Positions 12,501 through 26,495 of a DNA stretch of 64,000 nt are shown in pieces. The position numbers and the translations under genes are program-made. Position 1 is the first letter of the stretch. Each line of letters begins with the position of its first letter. Below the pieces are notes generated by a model. It worked only from the letters and a program-made list of their open reading frames with translations, did no database searches and was not told where the DNA came from. Source of the stretch: Chromobotia macracanthus (lineage: Eukaryota > Chordata > Actinopteri > Cypriniformes > Botiidae); contig JAZGTH010000008.1 of NCBI GenBank assembly GCA_036877525.1, positions 13,566,001 through 13,630,000 on the forward strand, given 5' to 3'.

Positions 12501-15500
12501 AAGCATGATATTTTGTAACTGAACTATTGACGTACTGCATTTGAAAAGGTTATTTAAAGATGCTCTCATTCAATTAACACATATTTTGGTGCGCTGGCTG
12601 TCAAATAATTTGGATTTCTCTGGCTGAATGACAGTGAACTGGTTTCAAGCAATTTGTAGGCAAAAAAAAAATCAATCAACAGAACACAAATTAGTAGTAA
12701 AATAAATGAAGGAGTTTATTTCTGGCAGAGACCAGCCAGGATTAATACATCTATTGTCAAAACACAACAGTGTTCTGCTGCCGGTGAACACAGATGTTCT
12801 TAAACTGCAAACACACAAGTGTTAATGAACAGCTATCAGCAACACACAGAGACACAGAAAGCACACACACACATCCATCAGCAGCTCCCAGTCCAGGATA
12901 AAACCTTTCCTATCACAATGAGACATTACACAAGCACACAAGCTTTAAATGAAATGCACATGTGAGACGCGAGTGTTTAACGCGGACGCGGTGTGCTTCT
13001 AAGAAACATTTATCAAGCATTATTTAATGTTAGAGTGTATTCTGCAGGTGTGAGTTATAGTGAGATCCAGTAGCACAATCTGATCTCTCAGAATGCCTCC
13101 TCTTTAACATTATTATATATACACTCTGCCATCCTTTCTCTCTCTCTCTCTCTCTCTTTCTTACAGACTTCATTACTCAACTTCCAATCACGTTGCAATT
13201 TTCAGGCATACTAAGTGAATTTACTAAAGTTTAAAGTGTCAGATATATATAAATTGGACACATTTCTACATATTGTACAACACTGTAGAATAGTAATGTT
13301 TACAGACAAACCTTTAAATTACTAGGAAAACTGTATGTAGCAGGTTATAGGTTATATGGGCTAACCAAAAACCATTGGGATCTTTAAATCAGTACACAGC
13401 CTGCACATAGTTCAATTTTAATACAGCCTATTCTGGCATTACACTTCACAAATGATACATTACAATTCAATGTAATTCACTGACTGACACTGACAAATCA
13501 GGGGGATATAATTAAGCTTTACAGTTCACACAGCTTCTGTATGTCTGTGCTGATAATAATACTACAGTGATTTAACTGCAAACTGGGTGCTGTATTGTCT
13601 TTATTATCTCAAATCTGTCACATTAGAGAACTTTACTGAACATTCCTGTCACACCACAGAACTGATCACTCATTCCTCCACACACACACACTCTCTTCTG
13701 CACATATTGATATTTGGGCAGAATGAGGTGGGATCTAAGCAGGACATCACTAGAGAAGATGGTCTCTGAGCTGTGCTCTAGCTTCCTCTGGCAGAAGATG
13801 AGATGCAGACCGTGCAGTCAATATGGTGCTGAAAGGACCTTTGAGTATTGGCACAGGGGTCTCAGATCCTCTCAAATCTGCTGACATTACTCACCCTTAT
13901 GTTGTCCCAAACGTGAATGCTGTTATTTTCTTCATAGAACACAGAAGTACAATATTTTTGAACATTTGAATCTTTCTATTCATTCTTAACAGCATTACTC
14001 ACAGTGACCATGTCACAAATCAAACATTGTTCAAACATTTTTTAAGCCACACGAGAACCATATGAACAGATCAAAACTAAAGTTGTCCATTTATTTTGTG
14101 TTCTTATCTTTGTGGTTATTTTCGACTAAAATACGTCACCTTTATTGTTATTTTACTGCACACTGTGGTTATGTTTTACTGCTACATTTATCACTTGTGT
14201 CTGGTATTCTGTTTGAGCAACTTGTGGTACAAGATTATCTTTTGGATGAATAAAATTCATATCTCATCTTACTGATTTATTTCTACTGTGGATTCCTGAG
14301 GGTGAAGTGAGGGAAGTAAATCATGACAGAATGTTTATTTTTATAAAGAATGTTTGTAGGTGAACTCTTCCTTTGAGGATCTTTAAAATAGAAAGATAAT
14401 GCTTTAAGACAGTGACATTAACTTAAATGACTAATGTGAGGAATAACCATGAATGCATGAATGAAATAAACTACATCTATCTAACTTGCTCTCTTCTTCC
14501 TAGTAAATGAACATTAAGCTCGACATAAATTAGAGCCTCTGACAACAAAACCACTTTGCCAAAAATCCTGATTTAAAATGGAAGATCACACGCCTCCATT
14601 AAAAGCTGTTATTTCTGCAAATGGAAATGACATCTAAAAGCTATCTGGCTGTATTTTTCCCCAGTCGTTATGTAAATTAACAAATACTTGCAGGGTTTTT
14701 GCTAATGAATGCAGAAAATGTAAAGTGAGAAAAGTGCCTTTAAATTGTATAATGTACTATAATATGAGTAATTAAAACATGAATACAGTGATTCTTAGAC
14801 ACCAGTGTCAGCACTGGTGTTTAATAACAGTACACTGCAGAGAAAGTTTGCTCAAATATAAAACAATCATTTGTCAGAAGTGCTTTCACTGAAAAAGACT
14901 CATGTAAAAGCTGATATAAGCACAGCAGAAATATGAACACAGATGAATACAGCTAGTGGCACAACTGAGTTGATTCAGAAACACAATGACCATTATTTTC
15001 AGATTCTCAAGCCTGCATTTGCTAAACACTGAAGTGTAATAGATGAAGGTAATTTTAAACAAATATGCAAACATTTCAAACAAATGTTTTGAAAACAAAT
15101 ATTAACATGCAAAATATATTAACATAAAACACATATTTAATTATTAAGCTTTCATATGATTTCAGGGTATACAGGGCACATGTTTTGCAGAATGACTGCA
15201 AACAAAACTATATTTTTGTGGATATTATGTAATAATATCCACAGATAAAGCTCATGTTTTCCTACCTATATTTCATGCCTGTTCTCATGCTCTGCTCACT
15301 GGAAGAGGGCACGCTCTGGACGGACAGCTGACCAAGGCTACGGGCCACCATGGCCACGGCTTTGAACTTGCTCCGGGTGCCCGTGTTTGGACTGTTGACG
15401 TTTTGTCGATTGAGTCTGTCATCTGCACTACGACTCATGGACCTGTGGTCTGTGCACACAAATGACACCTGCATTCTGATTTTAGGCTGTCACAAAGAAA

Positions 15501-16157
15501 GACCTGAAAAGCAGTCCTAAAGTTCCTAAAACAGCAGCAGTGAAAGACCAATCCTCCGAACAGCCTGCTGGAGGCACGTCCTGAAAAGTTCTTCAGTCCT
15601 TTGAGTCCTGCTCGGTTCAGTCGAGAACGCACTGAGAGGAGGTGAATGACTAGAAGGGTTGATCAAAGTTTGTATCACTTTGCAGAACTACTCACTAATC
15701 CCATATCACTGCCTCCCTAAACAGCACATGAAGTTCACTGCTCGATCATCATGTAGCCTGCTGCTCACCAGCACGACTTCCATACCACACACAGTCTCAC
15801 AGAGAGCTTCTGCTGGATTTTCTTAGTCTTAATCTGCAAAATGTCCACAGAACGGTAGGATCTTTGTCTTAATTTCAATTTCCACGTTCAGCCGTCTTTC
15901 TTTGAGATTGAGCCCTTTGTTGAGCCACATATCCAAATGCAGCATCTGATTTCACATTGCCTTTGTAATCGTCTCATGTCTCCCCATTGATGAGCACTTT
16001 GTCAGTCAGTGAGCAAGATGTGCTGACTGCCGCTCCTCATCCTCAGCACAGATTAAAACTACAAGTGCATTCACAGCGCGAGACAAAGAGAGCGAGCATG
16101 AGTACAAGAGGGTGGGAGGGGCAGAGTCCAAAGCATATAAATTGACACAAAACGAGA

Positions 16158-16190
<33 letters not shown>

Positions 16191-19100
16191 GGTTTGTGGT
16201 GCTTCTTTAGGAAGGTCACTATTTCTGCTGCTCATATTTAAGTGATCTGAACTAATCCATAACCTCAAGTATTACATTTTATCACAAAACTCATCCTGCA
16301 CTGTTTGTCAAACAGACATAAATGACACTTATAATCATGTGGTTTTTATAATATAGGTCAATTAATTCAATTTATTTATTCGTTAGTACTGCTATTTATA
16401 TAACAAACTTACATTATTGTTTCTTGTAGTATATTTTGTTTGCATTATTTTCAAATGCTTTGCAATGCAAATGTATAGTTGGCATGCCAATGAAATGCAC
16501 CAAAATGACAATGAAAAACAGAAGAAAGAAGATTGGGAGAGAGAGCAGCTGGTGTTATTATCTGACCACACTATTGACTGTTAACAGCAGAATAAAAGCA
16601 CACTGGTGTAGCATAACAAACACAATTCAGCTTCTGCACGGCAGGATCCTTCATGTGTAAAATATTCATTATGCAATCTGATCCTTCTGAATGTGTATCA
16701 GAGACAGGACAGGCTGTTTAATCACTACAGTTCCCCTGCCTGCCCTCCTGTCCGAGCCCTGACGCTGTACTCACTACTCTCACTATTACATGATTTCACT
16801 CATCACAGAACTTTTGTAAATGTGGCATAATTGTCCATTTATATCAGTATCAGCACTGTGTGTGATGTGGAAGAAGGCAGGAAGCCCAAATCAGCAGTCA
16901 ATTAGATGGACTATAGAGATCAGTGCAGACAGGAAGTACATGGGGAATCAAAAGTGGATCAAAGGAAATTTTGTTATAAATGGGATTCTGCAGAGGACTG
17001 GACAGACACTGTGTTATGGTGCTTTTACACTTTTACAGTAATAAATGTAAAAATAACTAAGCATATCTAATGACCTGCTGCGCGAGTCCAAAATAAACTT
17101 TCTGCCACACTTTCCAAGAGTAAGTGAATTCAGAAAATTAACATATTTACAGCTTAATTTAACTCAGAAATGCTTCTTATTGGTCATAATAGTTTGCTTG
17201 TCCCCATAACAATGAGGACTGGGTAGCATCAGCTACCTCCCAATACATTCTATATATATTGTGTGTATTTTTTGTTATTTATATATTGTATTTTAGTACT
17301 GCAATTCAAAATCACAACTGGATCATGAACGGCACCTGTCACAAAAACATCACAAGTCAAATGGAAACTGCTTGTTGTGAGTCCTCTGAAATAGTACTGG
17401 ATAACTTGTACCCATACATCTCTCTTATCTCTCTGTTCTGTTAATATCAGTTAAGTGGAGATGGGTTGGGCTGTGGTAGGCTCACACATCACACTTGTTC
17501 AACCTCAGCCGACAATTCTGTCACCCGCGCGCAACCCTGAACAATGCAAAACTTGCCAAGCAGAGCGAGAGCCTTTTTCTATGTCATCTTCTACCAGCAA
17601 ACTGTGACGCTCAACTTTCTGTGTGCGTGTGCTTATGACCAAAATACGTCATACAAAAAAGTCCTTTACTACTAGTTTCAAATTCATTTTTAGATATTTT
17701 TAATCTTTAATTTCTCAAACATTAATATTTCATATAATTTGTCCTGACATGTGATATAAAGCTAAACACATGTACTATATGTGTAAACGGTGTTGAAAGC
17801 TGACACTGATTGACACTGAATGACACAAAACAACAAGCAGATTATCAGGCCAAACAAGCTCAGAGGCCTCGTTCTCTCATATTGTGTATCTGCACGTACA
17901 GTACCGCAGTGAAACCCACACCACCGTCACACAACGCTCCACCATCTGCAGAGCGGCTCGCTTTAAACACTTGTATTTTGACCTGCGTGTGGGTTCTAGT
18001 TGCCAAGTAACAAACAATTCACAACCATCATGCCTCAGTAAGCGCACGGATTCATCGGGCAGGTTGATATCGGTTCATGATTGTTAGAATGTGAACGAGG
18101 GAGATCGATTTAAGCATGACACCCAGGACAGAAGCGTCTGTCACAATAACCCAGAGAACCTGATCAATACAAAACACCAGCCGTGTGTTGTGTCAGTCTG
18201 ACAGTTTAGAAGCTCTGGGTCTTCTTCCCACACTGACTCGTCACAGTGCTTGTGAATGTGGGCAGGCGGATGTGTAATCTCTATGGCAACTAAAGTTTTC
18301 ATCCACACTACAGCCAAGGATGACTTTCTAAACCAGATTCAACAGTTATTCTCAAACTCAAACTGGATGTGTTGAAAACCCATACAGTAATTCTGAAATA
18401 CTACAGCACTGAAATGAGTCTGTCCACACACCTCCCTCGTGAACTGATAAAAACACTCCAAACTAACATATAATGAAAAATTACAGCATAAAACCTCATG
18501 AGAGTGACATATTCTTTGGCTAATTTGGTTCTGCTTAAATCGTTTGCAGAAAATGTGGAAACAGTCGACAGATTCCACCTGAGTGTGGATGAAACAGCAT
18601 CAAAACAGCAACACATAATGACATTTAGGGTTTTCACCGTCATCAACTGAACAATCTCCTGTTGAACGCTGAATGACAGAAAGCAATTGCTTTTTGATGA
18701 AAGTCAAACAGAAACAGCTGAAAGTTAAAATGAAGGATTGGTGTGTCGTTCTGTTAATTGTGCAGTAACTACAGGCTTTCATGTCTCACTGAATTTTCCC
18801 TGATGGAGATCCAGTATCACACACACACTTCATTCTCAACAGAGACCTGCAGCTGAGAAACTGCCATCTGATACCACATCACAACACACTAACAAACACA
18901 CACACACTCACTCACTTCTGTGAACACAACAAACCATTATACAAATCACTCTAATCATGTCTAACTAACAGCTGCTACACACTCTGTGATGGAGAGAATG
19001 TATGAAAGCAGGTGTGTGACAGAGACAGAGATTGAGACGGAGAAAGGAAAACATGTATTCTGCATGAAGTTTACTATAATAGACAAAACATTTCCTAAAC

Positions 19101-20153
19101 GCACAGTATTTTCAACTTATTGTATATGTATCATCGTATGGCACGCATAAACTGTTTTTAAAAATTATATAAATGTAACTCAGCAAGCACATTGGAGGGT
19201 TTAACACGCACTTTTTTTGTTTGTGATAGATTGTCTCAGTTGAGCCGGACTGCTTTTTAAGGTTAGTATGTATTAATGATATAATTCTGTGGATGGAGTT
19301 CAATATTATGTTCATATTATGTTAAATTCATAAATCTAACATGAGTGTAAAGTAATCATATAAATGACAAGAGAACACAAGATGTATCAGGACCTCTGGG
19401 CTGTTGGGTGATCTTCAGATGATCTCAAAGCCTGTCCACCGATGTTTCCCTCAACAAGAAGGATGTCAGGCTAACTCATGTTCATAAAGGTTCCAAAAGA
19501 TCTGGGGAAGCCCTCTGCCATATTGATGTGGACAGAAGGAATGATCTGAAGAGCTCTGACGTAAACCGCCCTCCTCACACTAAAAACTGTGTGGATGTGT
19601 TGCTGTATGTTTTTACACGTTTTTGTCAGAATAGTGTGGATCTTTGTGAACTTCTGGTGCTAATGTATTGATGGTTAAGCTCATGAAAACAATAAGCAAG
19701 AAATAAATGTGTTTGCTCACAGTCAAGACCCTACAGTAAGATTTTCTGTACAGCAGCTTTGAAACATGTATACTGTGAAAAGCAACAAACTTAAACAAAA
19801 TAAACGTAAACTTGAAAAATAGCTTGACCATTCTTAACAAATCAATCAAAAGGTGTTACAAAATGCTATAAGACAGCAATTCAGTCTTTACAAACCTATA
19901 CAGCTTTAGGGTCCAGTGAAACTGAATCTGGTTTTGAGTCATTTTGAGCGGTCAGCTCATACTGCCACCTGCTGTGTGAGGATGGAAATGCATGACATCC
20001 TCAAAACAGACTTCTGTCAATTCCTCACACTGAGAAATCTGATCTGGTGTCGTTCATAGACGTCACACAGACTGACGTCACACAGACTGACGTCACACAG
20101 ACTGACGTCCATCAATGTCCTGAAATGATGGATGACAGAAAGCTGATCTCAGT

Positions 20154-20187
<34 letters not shown>

Positions 20188-23100
20188 ACAGGGGTTCAGT
20201 CTTCACAGTACTGGATCTCCACCTAATGGTTATGTATGGTAATAACAACCATGCAATGACTACTGAGCTTAATGTGTACTGTGTTAACGTGACTGATTTC
20301 AGAGGGTCATTGCAGAGGAAATGGAGGAAAGAATTACTGAGAAGCTAATGAAAAGACTTTATTACATAAGAAACATAAGAAAACAACATTTCTAAATAGT
20401 GCAACTCGTAATCTTGAAAAAAATACTGAAACACACAGGAAGGGGTTTATGACTCAGTTCATGTGTTTTTAGGTATGTGTGGGCTTCAGGATTTGGTTTT
20501 ACATGAATAAAATGCTGCATCAGAGCTGCTTTCTGAGTCTGATATTCTGTCTGCTGTGCACAGGAATTAATGTATAATGTGACACCATCTGAACTGCTAT
20601 TAACTGATCAACAGATGCAGGAGGAAAAGACCAATCACCATTCAGTATGAAAATGCAGAAGAGTGGAGTCTGTATGTTAAGAGAGTTAAGAGGAGAACAG
20701 TGTGCAGTAAAAGTTATTGTTAAGGGGAAAACTGCTGACCAAACAGGTAAACAGGTTTATACGAAGGTCTATGAACGTCTAAAAAATGAATCTGAAAACG
20801 AATTTTGAATGTACAGCAAAATTAAATTTTATAACAGTGAGTTTCTTGTCAGGTGTAAGAAAACCACTTTTGTGGGTCAAACTGCATAGTGCTGCCCTGA
20901 CGATCACATGTCAAGGACAGGAGCGTCTACTCTACAAATCACCTTAAAAAACAAATCTGTTCTGCAACTAACCCTAACCAACACAACAGCAGATCCTACT
21001 GACAATATACACAACACATGACGGAAAAAACAAAAACACACAGAACACTTTAAAAATACCCTGGAAACAGTGTGTCATCCAGGTACTGCTGGCATTACCT
21101 TTTTAAATCCTATGATTCAAGACCCATCAATCCTAATCTTGCATGTCGATTAGATTCAACCACAAATGAAATAAATAGGATGTCTGTGGCTGTAGCAGCA
21201 CAATGGCTACTGTCAGAGTTAAGTGTATTGCAATCAAAGGCCAGTCTTTAGCACACTGATAAGAGATCTGTCCATGTTAACCTTGTGAGTACTACTGTTA
21301 CACAAGCACCATATTGTCTGTCTTAAGAAGACACACAGTAAGCAGAGAGGCATTTTCTTTCACAGCTTCAGCATCTATCTATCCCTCCATTCTGAATTAA
21401 TCATGAGTGAGATCGGAAATGCATGTTCCTGCTTTCATACAAGAACAAGAAAAGCTGAAGATACACAGTGAACCTGATGTGGCAGGTTCACATGTTCAAC
21501 ATCCTTGCTCCTGACAGCCAATCAGAATTCAGGGTTTGGTTTATTGTGAATGTTAGAAATAAGCTGAAGTCTGAGTTAGAACGTTAGTCAACATCAAGAT
21601 GCAAAGATCCATCCATTCTTCCTAGAAGAAGTGGTAAGGAAGAAGAAAGTGTGAACTGCTCTTCTCACCCTGTTCCCCCAGGACCCGAATAACAGGAAGA
21701 AGAATGGATGCACACAAACACACACCTGTAAATTAGTGACAACAACTCCTCTAATACAATCATTTTAACCTCAGGTAAAACAGCTTGAGTTTCCAAGAGA
21801 GGGAAACACAGATCATCAGATTAAGAGAAGATTAATGAAGGTTTCGTCATTCAACACAGTCACAGTGTTTCAGCCAAGAACTACAGCCAACGCACAGAGC
21901 TAACATTTTTATCAATGGCACTAATTTTCATCATGAGCAGGTTTTCTATGATCCATTGTTGGAACATGATGAACAACAACCATACATCTTGTAACGTGAC
22001 TCTGGCTCTCTGAACTGACACCAGATCAGATCTTAACGGACGGCTGAGTGAGCGTTACAGCAAAACACAACAGAGACGCTGACCGACTGCTGTCTCTGAT
22101 ACATAACACCAGACAGCCAAAGAGCAGCACATTTCTCTCACCAACACCATCCATGCAGTAAAACCTCAAAAAGATGATGAAGGTTTTTCCACTTCACAAA
22201 GATCTCAAGCATCTCTGTTTGCTCTACTGTACATGCCACGATGTTCACAAGGATAATGCAATATTACTAATAAAAATAGTTGGTTTATCAAAACATTTCT
22301 CTTGTTAGAGAACTTTAAACCCTTTCATTTTCTACAACAGGGATCTGACACACTTCCATATAAATGTTCTGACCCGAAGCAAAGAACCCAACAATCCCAT
22401 GATATGAAGAAACTCTGGTGACATGCTGAGATGGTAAAGCTCCACCAGTCAGTGATGTGCTCCTCCTTCATTGTTGGGCAAATATACCAGCGACCTACTT
22501 GATGAAAATAAACCCAGAGCCTCTCTCATGGAGAGGAGCAAACGGGCTGCAGTAACTGCAGTGGTCCAGAGGATGTAATGTAAAACGTGCCATTATAGAT
22601 GTTGTGCTTCATAACTTTAGAAAAACTAGAGGGATCACATTATCAATCTGTTGCTTTGAGTTCCACCAACAAAGCTTGAAAAAGACTACACAAGCAAAAA
22701 AATGAAACTTGGAGTACCAAAAAAAAACAGTTCACTAAAAATCAAGATCTAGACTAAATGTAGCACTAAACACGAATGTGCGACAACATCTTTCAGACCA
22801 CAATGGACACGATCTTTTCACCTTCCAAACAGCAACCCCCTGCAGTATTTCTTTCTTACCTGTACTTCATTCCAGTCTGGTATGACACACATTCCTCCAG
22901 TGAGAGGCCGTTCATCTTGAGGAAGTCTTCCATGTTCTTGAGCTGGGCAGCGACCCTCTGTTCTCGGAGTCGCTGGAGTTCAGCCTGGTCCGTTTGTCTG
23001 ATTGGTGCTTGATTCAGACCCTGATCTGAGTGATAGCGGCTGATGCCGCTCCGAATACTCTCGCTGTAGGACATGGACAGCATCTTGCCTGCACTGCTGC

Positions 23101-26100
23101 TGCTGCTGCTTTTACGCACACCGCTTGCCCCCGCAGGTTTGGGGATCTGCAGATTTTCGGAGGGGAGAGTGGATTTTCGTCGGCCGATGGCCCCCCCCGC
23201 ATACCCACCCGCAAACATGATTGAACCCTTTCCCCCACCACCCCTCACACACACATACCCTCAAAGACGCTCTCACACCTGTCTGATTCAGGCACGGGTT
23301 ACACACACTAAACACACACACACCAAGCACAGGCAGGCCTGGGAAACTGGGACCAGGACAGAGTGGGGAGCCTTAAATAGCAGAGGTGAGGAGGGAAGAA
23401 AACAGGTCTGGGCTGTCAGTGGCAGAGAACTCTGGCCATGCGTCTTGTAATCAGAGATTGCTCCGCCCCCTTCCTGACATACAATAACAGAGCTTCAGGA
23501 GCAAGACTCAGGTGGGTTCAGGCAGGTTCTGTAGGTCTCAGGTAAGTAGAAACACCACAGGGCATAAAAAAACATACACTGGGCATGTGCAAGAAACAAA
23601 CACAACAGCACAAAAACCTTATATACAGTATATACTGTGCATATAGAGTATGTATATGTAATTTGCTGTTTTTTGTCTTTTAAGGTATATATATATATAT
23701 ATATGTATATATATGAAGTCAGTTTAAAGTCAAAGTTTAGTTCAGTTTGATGAGTTTGGTTCAGTGAAGACCAATCTGTGTGTGTTAAAGGTGAAGTGTG
23801 TCATTTTTTGAGCTTGTGAGGTGAGATCAATGAAAGCAGCCCTTCATTGGGCAGAATGTTCAGCAGATGTTTTATCATGAGCCTGTATTGATTCTCTGGA
23901 TCTCAGCTGAATGATGCACTGCAAAACCGCTTAACTTCTGCAGTGCTCCCAATGCAACGCTGCATGCAGCCACACCGCCCAGAGAGCACAGTGCTTCTGA
24001 CAGTTTAACCATAAAACATAACCTCCGAACCAAAATGATCAAAAACCTTTAAAAATTAAACTACAGCAACCCCTTGAATATCACAGGTGTAGCCATCTGA
24101 GTCACAGAATAATGCAAAAGAAACTGAAACCCCCCTAAAAACAATTCTGCAGCATCCACAGAAATGAGGGTGGCAATCAAATCTCCATGCAGCTGTAGAC
24201 TGATCTGAGGCAGAGCATCTTTAAACATTCAGTCTCATGCACACAGGTGAGCAGTCACACCAAGCAACACAATCAGCACCAAACTCACCTGAGATCTCGG
24301 AGGTCGACTCATGAACAAGACATATGAAAGTTCATCTGCCCTTATAAATACAGCCAGTGACCGGCAATGCAGCGATCCACCCCAACTGGGAGTGTCTTAC
24401 ACGCCAGCATCTAAACCAATTAGTGGACAGCGCATTGCCCTCACCCCCCCATCCTTGTCCATCACCTCTGCCAGCTCGTCTCCATGAAGGAAATCCATTT
24501 ATGTCATTCGAGGGGGGAGCGATTTGTTTCTGCTAACCGCAGCAAATAATATCTGCTCTAAATTATTCACAGACGCTTTTGCACTAAAAGCTTTTGATTG
24601 TTGTTCCACATGAGATAAAAGATAAAGGCATTTGCTGAACTAATGAGGCTTGTGTGTGTCTGGACTTTTAAAAAAACAACCACACAAGCAAAAAATGTAT
24701 CAATGTCAAAATCAACGCTTTGGTCAATGATATGCTGTTTTTGTCAACAATTTGAATTCCTCAGCTGTCACTGATTAAACTTCTGCTTTTACATGTACAT
24801 GAATGAAAGACTACAGAAAACTCAGACTCGCATGAAATGATACTCACACTTGATTTATTGATTAATGGCTGCAGTGATGATGTAAAGGTTCAACAGTCAA
24901 CAAATTTATCCGGAAACGAGTGACCGCATGACCGAGACATTTGAGTGTTACTAAGTGACCAAACAAATCTTGTTCAAAGAGAACCAACAAAAGGAAGTGA
25001 CCTCTGACAGACTAAAAGAATGATGAAAAAAGATCATCCTGGTTTCCCATCACTCTCTCTCTCCACCAGTGTGAACATGCTGATTGATTCCTGCTCAGCC
25101 AATGTGGGTGATGCGACTTTAAAAGACTTTCTGCTAAAAGGACAGAAATGTGAAATCAAAATTCAACAGAGTGCTCATTAGCCTCTAAGCGTCAGAGCCC
25201 ATCAGCACAACAACCCCCTTTTTCAACCCATAAAAATATGATCCCTTATGAAAACAGGAAGTGCACTAGAGATGAGAGCAAGAAACCTTTCAGTCTGATA
25301 GCTAAAAGCAGAAGCTTCATAAACTGCTGCTCATCCTGAACGTTCAGGTGATAGAATCTCTTGGGCTCAAAACAACAGCAGGATGTTTCAAAAGCAACTT
25401 CAAAAATCTATCCCATTGCTCTTTGTGCTTGTTCAGATGTTGCCGAGGCTTGACGCATTTAATCCATATATGCATCACAAACAGTTTTACAAATGTTTGC
25501 CACGGTTTAAAGACAGGAAACACACCAGCATGAACATCTTATCAAGCATGAACTCAGGTCCAAACACAATGACTATCTGCAGAGTAGATTAACTGCCATA
25601 ATTGTGACAGGATCTGAGTGCAGACAAAAGTATAAGAGAAGTTATCTCTGAATTTTAAATCTGAATTGGATTCCAAAAAACAACAGTGTGAATGAAAATT
25701 TGACCAGAACTAAAGGGGACAAAAACAGACACTGAGTCTACTTTCAAGAACAAAGACAGTGTACACTGTACACAACAAGAACTGTTCTGCCCAATTAACT
25801 GTGTCTGTGTAATTAATATCACACATCTCATTATTCATTTTTCATGTACAGTTTTGTTTGTATTTACATACCGAGATATATTATTCTATATATCTGAATT
25901 AGATATAGACAAATAGCTTGTAATAGGAGGTAAAATAAGGTCCTTACAGACTTAAGACATATACAGCTTATTTTTGTTGCTTCTGTTAGTTCAGGTTCAA
26001 CAGCAGAACCCTGAACTCGACTGAGTGAAACGCTCTTTTAATTCTACATGTGAAATGAAATGTAAGCACCTTGTGTTAGTGACACCGTAACACTATTCTA

Positions 26101-26429
26101 TTCACTGTACAGTAAAATCTCTTTTGCATTCAAACAGCTGACATAACCAGTCATGTACAGATCACATATGAGGTTACATTCACTCACTGTATGTGTAAGT
26201 GCACATGTATTAGGGCTTAAAAGTCCTCTGTGTTTTCAATGGTATAATGTTAGTATCAGGAGCAGCTAAACTGAAGATGAACCCAAGACATCAAGGTGCT
26301 TTCCAACACAGATGAAAACAAGTGCAGTATCAGATGGCCATGGCTAATTAACCAGCAAACAAAGAGGTACCTGTAAAACTGCAGCTGCCGTTTTGGACTC
26401 CCGTATCTCGCACTGAGGGCAGTAGAGAC

Positions 26430-26495
<66 letters not shown>

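Larger units (their letters stand above)
15475..22859 (-). other. kcnab2 intron between the two alternative first exons
   Basis: No coding exon was recognised. It contains the candidate promoter near 16.13 kb, the CRE array near 20.06 kb and a (GA)n at 20157-20186. The rest is AT-rich non-coding DNA. Confidence 0.6.
23255..26370 (-). other. kcnab2 intron between exon 2 and the long alternative first exon
   Basis: No exon was recognised. It holds the TATA-like motif at 23371, the (TA)n at 23683 and a candidate conserved non-coding stretch at 24430-24650. The rest shows nothing I can name. Confidence 0.55.

Noticed and set aside
19400..19600. Minus-strand stretch with short protein-like words ([12 protein letters not shown])
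   Set aside because: Interrupted by a stop after 16 codons, with no splice sites and no family match.
23785..24100. TTAAAGGTGAAGTGTG start resembling a MITE end
   Set aside because: No matching inverted end or target duplication found nearby.
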